From: Bacteroidota bacterium
GTDB lineage: Bacteria; Bacteroidota; Bacteroidia; Chitinophagales; LD1
DNA: 6,415 bases
Direction: 5' to 3'
NCBI GenBank assembly: GCA_018267435.1
Contig: JAFDYM010000258.1
Span: 1-6,415 of the forward strand
This document shows positions 1 to 6,415 of this stretch, piece by piece. The position numbers and the translations under genes were made by a program. Numbering within the stretch: the stretch's first letter is position 1; every line of letters begins with the position of its first letter. A model generated the notes under the pieces. It had not been told where the DNA came from. It worked only from the letters and a program-made list of their open reading frames with translations, and searched no databases.

Positions 1-99
1 ATTCTCACGTTTTCGGTTTTTTTATTTTTGACGCTTTCAAGGCTGCGAAATTAATAACATTATTGTTCGCCAAACCCTTAATTAAAGTAATTACGCTTT
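1..99. other. Noncoding leader upstream of lptD
   Basis: This A/T-rich stretch has no supportable gene on either strand. The lptD reading frame is closed upstream by a TAA at 88-90, so the coding region cannot extend further left than 91. No tRNA, riboswitch or strong hairpin was recognised by eye. A gene on the opposite strand could begin beyond the left edge, but nothing here shows it. Confidence 0.6.
23..30 (+). promoter_or_regulatory. Possible Bacteroidota -7 promoter element for lptD-cinA
   Basis: The octamer TATTTTTG matches the Bacteroidota primary-sigma -7 consensus TAnnTTTG exactly and lies 69 bases upstream of the proposed TTG start. The expected -33 TTTG partner would fall at or beyond the left edge of the window and cannot be tested here. 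The region is T-rich, so a chance match is quite possible. Confidence 0.3.
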
Positions 100-2871
100 T
101 TGCATCTAATATATAAAATATACCGACACAGCCCTTTACCTAAGGTGTTCCTGCTCATATTGTTGATGGGCGTAGGTATGTTTTTCCATAATCCTGCATT
201 TAGCCAATCTACAACTACTATTAATAACGAAAGTTCAGCTCCAAAAGGTATATCGCAAGATAGCATAAGCAGCGGCAAACCCAAGCTTGGCGATAAAATA
301 AAAGGCGATTCGGCACAATTAGCTGCCCTTGACTCGATGTTGATAAAGGGCGATACTATAAGTACCGGAATGGATACGGTAGATATACCGCAAGAAGACG
401 GCGAGATAAAGGACATTATTACCTACCATGCGCTTGATAGTATAGTGTACGACATGGATAGCAAAAAGATGTTTCTATACGATAGCGCGCATATAACATA
501 CCAGCAAATAAAGCTAGATGCCAATGCGGTGGAGTTTGACTGGACTACCTTTACCCTAATGGCCGAGGGCACCGATAAGGATAGCAACGGTGTGTACGAA
601 GGCAAACCTGTGTTTGAGGAAAGTGGTAAAGGCTATAACGCCAGCAAACTTAAGTACAACTTTAAAACCAAGAAAGGTATAGTGTACGAGGTAGTAACCG
701 TGGAAGGCGATGCCCGCATAATAAGCGACATGGTGAAAAAGAACGAGTACGACGAGTGGTACGGACAAGCCAATAAATATACCACTTGCGACCTTGATCA
801 TCCCCACTTCTACTTTAAGGCCAAAAAGGTAAAAATAATACCCAATAAGGTATTAGTTACAGGCGGTGCTAACCTGTGGGTAGGCGATGTACCTACGCCT
901 TTAGTGTTGCCATTTGGTATGTTCCCCGTTAAGCAGGGGCGCAAGAGCGGTTTGGTATTGCCTGAGTATGGGCAAGATGCGGTATATGGGTTCTTCCTTC
1001 GCAATGGTGGTTATTACTGGGCCGTAAATGATTATGTATCGCTTAAGTTTTTGGGGCAAATTGGTACCAATGGTACTTGGGGCTTAGGTGCAGCATCGCA
1101 GTATGCTTGGAGGTATAAGTTTACTGGTAATTTAAGTTTTTCGTACTTGCGTAGTAGGCCCAGCGATCCCGATTTGCCCAATGCACGCTCTAGCAATTCT
1201 TATAGTGTAGCTTGGACCCACACGCAAGACCCTAAGTCGATACCTAACTCTACCTTTGGTGCTAGCGTGCAAATACAGAGTGCCGACTACTATAACGCCA
1301 GCCGTATTACCGATCAGCGTTCCTTGAATACATCTTTCAACTCGGGTGTAAACTTTAGCCGCGTGTTTCCTAAAACTCCATTGAGCTTATCAATGAACTT
1401 GCGCCACACGCAGAACTTGTTGAATAGGACCATATCGTTTACCCTACCCGAGATACGTTTGAGCATGAGCCGTATTTCACCTTTTAAAAGCAAGATACAA
1501 ACGGGAAAACCAAAGTGGTACGAGAGTATAGGCTTTACATATGCTTTAGAGTTCCGCAACCAGATAAATACTATCGACTCAACCTTGTTTAGGCAAAGTA
1601 CCCTTAATAGTATGCAGTTTGGCTTCAATCAACAGGTAGGCATAGATGCCCCACTTACCTTGTTTAAATACTTGAACGTTAACCCTTCATTCAGTTATCA
1701 AGAGCGCACCTATTTTAGAGGTATAGAAAAGAGCTGGAACCCTGATACCATATATGTAATGAACGGCGATAGGCCCGATACCTTGTACGGAAGGATAGTA
1801 ACAGATACCGTGTGGCGGTTTAATTCGGCACGGAACTTTCAAGCCTCGCTATCATTCAGTACTAAAATGATAGGTATCTTTAGGTTTAAAGGCCAAGGCC
1901 TAAAGGCTATTAAGCACGTATTTACTCCTAGTTTAAGTTTTGTATACAGCCCCGACTTTGGTCAAAGGCCTTTTAATTATTACCGCGATGTACAAAGCGA
2001 TGCTGAGGGAAATACCACACGGTACTCAGTGTATGAACCTAATGCTGCCTATGGTATACCTGGGCAGGGTGCGCAGGGTAGTTTACAGTTTGGCCTAGCC
2101 AATAACTTAGAGATGAAAGTATTTAGCAAGAAGGATACCATAAACCACGAGAAGAAAGTGGGCTTGCTTGACCAAATAAACTTTACGGGCGGTTATAATT
2201 TTATAGCCGATAGCTTTAACCTACAAAACTTTAATCTAACTATAGTTTCGGCGAGAATATTCAATCTCATTAACCTTAACTTTAATGCTGTGTTCGACCC
2301 TTACTCGTATAACCCCGAAACCAAACGAAGGGAGAACGTGTTTGAGTATAGCAGAACCAAGCAGCTACTGCGTTTTTCTACTGCCAATATAAGTGCCACT
2401 ACCTCATTGCATAGCAAGCCTAGGCCACAATCGGCCATGACACAGGAAGTGCCGAAGTTTGTGGGCGACTACGTATCCTACAATCCTGACCAATTTTATG
2501 ATTTCGATATTCCTTGGAACATTAACCTTGGTTATCGTTTCAACATAACACGCGGAGCTTATTTAAACCCCGACACTATAATAACGGTGCAATCCATTAG
2601 CGCATCGGCCGACTTTAATCTTACCCCTAAGTGGAAGGTAGCAGTAAGCTCGGGCTTTGACATTACGCGTAAGCAAATGACACTTACCAACGTAACCGTA
2701 GTGCGCGACCTACACTGCTGGGAACTTAGCTTTACTTGGACCCCACCTATAAACGCAAGCTACCAACAGCAGTTTACAATATTGCTGCATCCTAAGAGCG
2801 CTACTTTGCAAGATATGAAGATACAACGCCGAAACGCAGGTGGCGGGGCTGCAGGTGTGCGACAGTTTTAA
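100..2871 (+). CDS. lptD: LPS-assembly outer-membrane protein LptD (Bacteroidota type)
   Basis: This 923-residue protein is predicted to be the outer-membrane translocon that, in other bacteria, works with the lipoprotein LptE and inserts LPS delivered by the LptA bridge into the outer leaflet. Residues 1-36 look like a signal peptide: a basic n-region (K6, R9, K15), a hydrophobic core at 16-29, and probable cleavage near AFS-Q at 33-36. Residues 37-105 form a polar Ser/Thr/Asp-rich linker. An OstA/LptA-like jellyroll follows at about 106-225 (it includes FLYDSAHITYQ), then the family-typical junction TTCDLDHPH (228-236) and VPTPLVLPFGMFP (264-276). The rest is barrel, with LPEIRLSMSRISPFK (449-463), DFDIPW (801-806) and a late RDLHCWEL. 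Only two cysteines are seen, C230 and C873. The start is TTG: the next in-frame ATG (166) would remove most of the signal peptide, and a TAA at 88-90 blocks extension. Length fits Bacteroidota LptD, which is longer than the E. coli protein. It lies 11 bases before cinA. The family call is strong; function is inferred from homology. Confidence 0.9.
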   Translation: MHLIYKIYRHSPLPKVFLLILLMGVGMFFHNPAFSQSTTTINNESSAPKGISQDSISSGKPKLGDKIKGDSAQLAALDSMLIKGDTISTGMDTVDIPQEDGEIKDIITYHALDSIVYDMDSKKMFLYDSAHITYQQIKLDANAVEFDWTTFTLMAEGTDKDSNGVYEGKPVFEESGKGYNASKLKYNFKTKKGIVYEVVTVEGDARIISDMVKKNEYDEWYGQANKYTTCDLDHPHFYFKAKKVKIIPNKVLVTGGANLWVGDVPTPLVLPFGMFPVKQGRKSGLVLPEYGQDAVYGFFLRNGGYYWAVNDYVSLKFLGQIGTNGTWGLGAASQYAWRYKFTGNLSFSYLRSRPSDPDLPNARSSNSYSVAWTHTQDPKSIPNSTFGASVQIQSADYYNASRITDQRSLNTSFNSGVNFSRVFPKTPLSLSMNLRHTQNLLNRTISFTLPEIRLSMSRISPFKSKIQTGKPKWYESIGFTYALEFRNQINTIDSTLFRQSTLNSMQFGFNQQVGIDAPLTLFKYLNVNPSFSYQERTYFRGIEKSWNPDTIYVMNGDRPDTLYGRIVTDTVWRFNSARNFQASLSFSTKMIGIFRFKGQGLKAIKHVFTPSLSFVYSPDFGQRPFNYYRDVQSDAEGNTTRYSVYEPNAAYGIPGQGAQGSLQFGLANNLEMKVFSKKDTINHEKKVGLLDQINFTGGYNFIADSFNLQNFNLTIVSARIFNLINLNFNAVFDPYSYNPETKRRENVFEYSRTKQLLRFSTANISATTSLHSKPRPQSAMTQEVPKFVGDYVSYNPDQFYDFDIPWNINLGYRFNITRGAYLNPDTIITVQSISASADFNLTPKWKVAVSSGFDITRKQMTLTNVTVVRDLHCWELSFTWTPPINASYQQQFTILLHPKSATLQDMKIQRRNAGGGAAGVRQF

Positions 2872-2882
2872 AAAGATATAAC

Positions 2883-4124
2883 ATGAATGCTACTGTAATA
2901 ACCATAGGCGACGAAATACTAATAGGCCAAATAGTAGATACCAATAGTGCCTGGATAGGACAGCAGTTTAATGCTATAGGTATAAGGCTGTACGAAATAA
3001 TAAGCTGCGGCGATGACGCTGCGCAGATTGTTGGCGCATTGGATAGGGCGAAAGCGACATCGCAGATAGTGATAATGACGGGGGGGCTTGGCCCAACTAA
3101 AGATGATATAACCAAGAAGACTTTGGTAGAATACTTCAACACCGAGCTAGAACTGAACGAAGAGGTGTGGGAGAAAATGAAGCAGATATTCGAAAAGCGT
3201 GGCTTGCAAGTATTGGAAATGAACCGTAGCCAAGCCATGATACCCAAGGCAAGCACCATGCTGCCCAATATGCGCGGCACGGCACAAGGTATGTGGTTCG
3301 ATGTGGATGGAGTGGTATACATAAGTATGCCAGGTGTACCGCACGAAATGAAACACCTAATGGAAACACAAGTGCTACCAAGGTTAAAGGAGCGCTTCTC
3401 GTTTCCGCATATATACCATGTAAACTTAATGACGGCTGGCGCCGGCGAATCAGTAGTGGCTAATAAGCTAAGTGCCTTCGAGGAGCAACTGCCTAGCAAC
3501 ATGAAGCTAGCTTACTTGCCTAACTTGGGTGTAGTTAAGTTGCGCCTTTCAGCCTACGGTGAGGGCGATGCCTTGGCAAACGTAGTTGCAGTGCAAAAGG
3601 AGAAGATAAAGGAGGCGCTTGGTAGCTTAGTGTACCAAGAAGGAGAGGAGCCGCTAGAAGTATTTATAGGCAAGCTGTTATCAGAAAGAAAGGAAACAAT
3701 AAGTTGTGCTGAAAGCTGCACGGGTGGCTACATATCGCACCTGCTTACCTCGGTGGCAGGTAGCTCGGCGTACTTTGAGGGTAGTATAATAAGCTATAGT
3801 TATGATGTAAAAGAGAAAGTGTTAGGCGTAAAAAATGAAACACTGATGCAAGTAGGAGCCGTAAGCGAGGAGTGCGTAAATGAAATGCTGAGTGGTTTAT
3901 TGAAATTGACAGGTACTACCTATGGTATAGCAGTAAGCGGCATAGCCGGCCCCGGCGGTGCTACCGCCGATAAACCCGTAGGTACGGTATGGATAGCCGT
4001 AGGCAGCCAACAGAGGCAGGTAGCCAAGCGCTTTACATTCTTCCCAAGTAGGGCAGAGAATATAAAGGTGTTCAGCAATGCAGCCTTGAATATGATAAGG
4101 CTGTTTATACAGGGTGAATTGTAG
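2883..4124 (+). CDS. cinA: CinA: MoCF/COG1058 domain fused to NMN deamidase domain
   Basis: This is a complete 413-residue CinA, the usual length for the two-part form. Residues 1-170 are the MoaB/MogA-like COG1058 domain: it starts TVITIGDEILIGQIVDTN (4-21), has TGGLGPTKDD at 66-75 and MPGVPHEM at 149-156. In characterised homologues this domain hydrolyses ADP-ribose. A KH-like linker domain covers about 175-255. The C-terminal PncC domain (about 258-410) carries AESCTGG (276-282) with the likely catalytic S278, plus Y305 and K310 in the SYSYDVKEKVLG stretch, SGIAGPGG (352-359) and the conserved R390. The PncC family converts nicotinamide mononucleotide to nicotinate mononucleotide plus ammonia in NAD recycling. 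Both halves look intact. No signal peptide is visible, so the protein should be cytoplasmic. The ATG follows the lptD stop by 11 bases with an A-rich leader and no Shine-Dalgarno, which fits Bacteroidota and co-transcription with lptD. By hand count 29 of 30 isoleucines use ATA. The name derives from competence-linked cinA, but no competence gene is present here. Confidence 0.96.
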   Translation: MNATVITIGDEILIGQIVDTNSAWIGQQFNAIGIRLYEIISCGDDAAQIVGALDRAKATSQIVIMTGGLGPTKDDITKKTLVEYFNTELELNEEVWEKMKQIFEKRGLQVLEMNRSQAMIPKASTMLPNMRGTAQGMWFDVDGVVYISMPGVPHEMKHLMETQVLPRLKERFSFPHIYHVNLMTAGAGESVVANKLSAFEEQLPSNMKLAYLPNLGVVKLRLSAYGEGDALANVVAVQKEKIKEALGSLVYQEGEEPLEVFIGKLLSERKETISCAESCTGGYISHLLTSVAGSSAYFEGSIISYSYDVKEKVLGVKNETLMQVGAVSEECVNEMLSGLLKLTGTTYGIAVSGIAGPGGATADKPVGTVWIAVGSQQRQVAKRFTFFPSRAENIKVFSNAALNMIRLFIQGEL

Positions 4125-4195
4125 CATGTTCTGTTTTTTAACCTTACCATATGCGGTACATTGCATAAATTGCGCCCCTCATTATAAAATATGCT
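4125..4195. promoter_or_regulatory. Intergenic gap with possible weak promoter for the receptor gene
   Basis: The 71 bases between the cinA stop and the receptor ATG contain a six-T run (4134-4139). It is followed after 17 bases by TACATTGC (4157-4164), with a second similar box TAAATTGC at 4166-4173. Both boxes resemble, but do not match, the Bacteroidota -7 consensus TAnnTTTG, and the T run is a poor -33 TTTG. The A/T-rich leader just before the ATG lacks a Shine-Dalgarno. No GC-rich hairpin followed by a T run is seen, so readthrough from cinA remains possible. Confidence 0.25.
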
Positions 4196-6415
4196 ATGAA
4201 GAAGCATTTACTGGCAGTTGTATTTTTATTGGCCGCTATGGTGGCAGTGGCGCAAAAAGGATCTGTAAAGGGCTTTGTGGTAGATAAGGCTAATGGCGAG
4301 GCTGTTCCTTATGCCTCGGTACGTATAGATAACACTGATATGGGTGCAGCCACCGATGATAAGGGTTTCTTTAATATACCTAACATACCCGAAGGTACTT
4401 ACACCTTGATAGTATCTTTTATAGGCTACCAGCAGCACACCGACACTATAAATATAGTAAAGGGTAAAACCATTAACCTAAAGATACAGATAAGCCAGAT
4501 AGATAACGAGTTGGCTGGCGTAGAAATAAGCGCCGAAAAGCAGAAGCAACGTACAGAAACTAGGGTGTCGGTGGTATCGGTTACACCGCAGGAAATGCGC
4601 CGACTACCTACTATAGGTGGCGAGGCCGATGTAGCGCAGTACCTACAGGTTATACCCGGGGTGGTTTCTACAGGCGACCAAGGCGGGCAAGTAGTAATAC
4701 GTGGTGGTACACCCATACAAACCAAGTTTTTGCTTGATGGTATTACCGTATATAATCCGTTCCACTCTATAGGCTTGTTTTCTATATACGAAACTGACAT
4801 TATAAAGAACGTTGACGTATACACAGGTGGTTTCCCAGCCCAATACGGTGGTCGTGTATCGGCCGTGGTAGATGTAACCACGCGCGATGGTAACCAGAAG
4901 AAGTTTAGCGGCAAGGTGGGGGCTAGCCCTTTTATGGCGCATGCCTTATTGGAAATACCTATCGTAAAGCTGAAAGAAGATAGGAACATCAGTTCTTCGT
5001 TGATATTGAACACGAAGGTGTCGTACCTTGATAGGACATCGAAGGCCTTGTACCCTTATGCGGGTAAGTCGGGCTTGCCTTTCAGCTTCTACGATGTGTA
5101 TGGCAAGTTTACCTTGAACGCGGGTAAAACTGCCAAAATGAACATAACGGGTTTTAACTACCGCGATATGGCAGCCCTTGGCACCAGCAACTTTCTATGG
5201 AATAACTTTGGTATAGGCGCCAACTTTTTGGCAGTGCCAAAAAACTCGAACATATCTTTCAATACCCATGTTAGCTACTCTAAGTACGATATAAAATTAT
5301 CGGGTGCCGATAACCAACCGCGCAATAGTAGTATACAGAACGCGGATATAGGTATGGACTTTATAAGCTATATTAAGCGTGGTGAATTGAAGTATGGTTT
5401 GAATGTAGAGATAGGTAGGACGGAATATGCCTTTACCAACCAGTTGGGTATACGCTATGCGCAGGACCAAAGTATAACCGATATGTCGGCTTATGTAACT
5501 GCGCACAAGTACATGAAGAAATTTGTGATAGAGGCTGGCGCGCACTTACACTACTATGGTAATATAGGCGCCGTATCGCCCGAGCCGCGTTTAAGTATAA
5601 AATACAACGTGCACGATATGGTGCGTTTAAAGCTTGCCAGCGGTATGTACTCGCAAAATTTGATAAGCACAAAGAGCGATAGGGACATCGTAAACTTGTT
5701 TACGGGCTTTCTTACAGGTACCGATGATGTAGCGGTAGATGCTAGCGGTAAAGAATATGATAAGATAAAGAACATGCAGCGCAGCGTGCATGCGATATTT
5801 GGTATAGAGTTGGAGTTTCCGAAGAACGTAACGGTGAATATAGAGCCGTACTACAAGTACTTTTGGAACATGTTGAACATAAACCGCTACAAGCAGTTCA
5901 ATAATGACCCGAACTTCCTAATAGAGAAAGGCGAGGCTTATGGTTTGGATATAATGACGAAGTGGGAATACAAGGGCATATACCTATATGCTACATACTC
6001 ATTATCGTGGACCAACCGTAAGGATGGCCTACAGGTGTATTATCCGCACTTCGATAGAAGGCACAACGTAAACCTATTGGCATCGTACAACTTTGGCAAA
6101 AAACGCACTTGGGAGGTTAGCGCCCGTTGGAACTTCGGTACAGGTTTCCCTTTTACCCAAACACAGGCTATATACGAAGGTGTTAACTTTACCGATAACG
6201 GTCTTAGCACCGACTATACTACCAACAACGGCAACGTGAATATTCTATACGATGATAAAATAAACGGCGGCCGCTTGCCGGTGTACCACCGTTTAGATAT
6301 ATCGGCCAAGAAGATTTTCAACATAAAAGACGTGTTGAAGATAGAGTTGAACGTAAGTGTAAGCAACGTGTACAACCGCCAGAACATATTTTATATAGAT
6401 AGGTTAAGCTACAAC
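4196..6415 (+). CDS. TonB-dependent receptor with carboxypeptidase-like regulatory domain (3' end cut off)
   Basis: The frame runs open from the ATG at 4196 to the window end, giving 740 residues and no stop. It encodes an outer-membrane receptor that should import a substrate using TonB-ExbBD energy. Residues 1-19 are a signal peptide (K2, K3, hydrophobic core, cleavage at VAVA-Q). Residues 22-105 are a CarboxypepD_reg-like beta-sandwich with GFVVDKANGEAVPYASV, TDDKGFF (53-59) and the closing FIGY (75-78). The plug spans about 124-232, with LQVIPGV (150-156), IRGG (168-171), LLDGITVYNP (179-188) and GGFPAQYGGRVS (211-222). The beta-barrel follows, with late motifs DRRHNVNLL (620-628), NFGTGFPF (646-653), PVYHRLDIS (695-703) and NVYNRQN (724-730). 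Related receptors end soon after NVYNRQN, so perhaps 20-40 residues are missing. No cysteine was seen. The plug resembles the non-SusC receptor class rather than a glycan-importing SusC, and no SusD is visible. The substrate cannot be told from sequence. Isoleucine is mostly ATA (about 49 of 58), matching the neighbours and arguing against recent transfer. Confidence 0.93.
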   Translation, partial: MKKHLLAVVFLLAAMVAVAQKGSVKGFVVDKANGEAVPYASVRIDNTDMGAATDDKGFFNIPNIPEGTYTLIVSFIGYQQHTDTINIVKGKTINLKIQISQIDNELAGVEISAEKQKQRTETRVSVVSVTPQEMRRLPTIGGEADVAQYLQVIPGVVSTGDQGGQVVIRGGTPIQTKFLLDGITVYNPFHSIGLFSIYETDIIKNVDVYTGGFPAQYGGRVSAVVDVTTRDGNQKKFSGKVGASPFMAHALLEIPIVKLKEDRNISSSLILNTKVSYLDRTSKALYPYAGKSGLPFSFYDVYGKFTLNAGKTAKMNITGFNYRDMAALGTSNFLWNNFGIGANFLAVPKNSNISFNTHVSYSKYDIKLSGADNQPRNSSIQNADIGMDFISYIKRGELKYGLNVEIGRTEYAFTNQLGIRYAQDQSITDMSAYVTAHKYMKKFVIEAGAHLHYYGNIGAVSPEPRLSIKYNVHDMVRLKLASGMYSQNLISTKSDRDIVNLFTGFLTGTDDVAVDASGKEYDKIKNMQRSVHAIFGIELEFPKNVTVNIEPYYKYFWNMLNINRYKQFNNDPNFLIEKGEAYGLDIMTKWEYKGIYLYATYSLSWTNRKDGLQVYYPHFDRRHNVNLLASYNFGKKRTWEVSARWNFGTGFPFTQTQAIYEGVNFTDNGLSTDYTTNNGNVNILYDDKINGGRLPVYHRLDISAKKIFNIKDVLKIELNVSVSNVYNRQNIFYIDRLSYN

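Noticed and set aside
78..416. - strand open frame opposite the lptD 5' end
   Set aside because: It overlaps the signal peptide and linker coding region of lptD; its hydrophobic look comes from complementing those codons. No promoter or homology is apparent.
2801..3502. Long - strand open frame of 233 codons opposite the lptD end and cinA start
   Set aside because: It lies almost wholly antisense to the well-supported cinA. Its translation is a Ser/Cys/Ile-rich mix with no recognisable domain or consistent start context, so it is explained as a shadow of cinA codon use.
4125..4140. Possible terminator after cinA (T run at 4134-4139)
   Set aside because: There is a T run but no GC-rich inverted repeat immediately before it, so it does not qualify as an intrinsic terminator.
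4150..4167. Inverted repeat TATGC / GCATA flanking an 8-base loop
   Set aside because: The stem is only five pairs, A/T-rich, with a mismatch just outside. It is too weak to call an operator or terminator, although it overlaps the possible promoter box.
4426..5013. Long - strand open frame of 195 codons opposite the receptor gene
   Set aside because: It is antisense to the conserved plug domain of the receptor, and the translation has no family resemblance. Shadow frame.
4196..6415. Possibility that the receptor is a SusC-type glycan importer
   Set aside because: The plug motifs and overall length fit the shorter non-SusC class, and SusC proteins are usually about 1000 residues. No susD is visible, though the downstream side is outside the window.
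1..6415. Signs of a mobile element, defence island or CRISPR array
   Set aside because: No transposase, integrase, terminal inverted repeats, direct-repeat array or tRNA end was found on reading both strands, and the style of the three genes is uniform.

Overview
The window looks like an ordinary core-genome stretch of a Bacteroidota (Bacteroidetes) chromosome. It holds three genes, all on the + strand, and no mobile element, RNA gene, CRISPR array or defence system that I can see. The assignment rests on three things: the LptD is of the Bacteroidota type, the third gene is a TonB-dependent receptor with the N-terminal carboxypeptidase-regulatory-like domain typical of that phylum, and the starts are preceded by A/T-rich leaders rather than Shine-Dalgarno sequences. 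Codon choice is distinctive: ATA is overwhelmingly the preferred isoleucine codon, with frequent GTA, AGG and CTA. A Chitinophagia- or Sphingobacteriia-like organism is a guess from overall style only.

Layout: positions 1-99 are noncoding, with one weak -7-like promoter element. Positions 100-2871 encode a 923-residue LptD-like LPS-assembly outer-membrane barrel that starts at TTG. After 11 bases comes cinA (2883-4124), a full-length two-part CinA with an N-terminal MoCF/COG1058 domain and a C-terminal NMN deamidase (PncC-type) domain. The first two genes are spaced as one transcription unit. A 71-base gap (4125-4195) with possible weak promoter elements precedes a TonB-dependent receptor (4196 to beyond the right edge; 740 residues visible, only the extreme C-terminus missing). 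This third gene is open to the window end and has no visible stop.

How the genes fit together: lptD and the receptor both encode outer-membrane beta-barrels, one placing LPS in the outer leaflet and the other importing an unknown substrate using TonB energy. cinA encodes a cytoplasmic pyridine-nucleotide salvage/housekeeping enzyme, and its pairing with lptD is probably co-transcription rather than a shared pathway. I found no convincing undescribed system. The points most worth a second look are the extreme ATA bias, the two-cysteine arrangement of the LptD, and the TTG start that is needed to keep its signal peptide.
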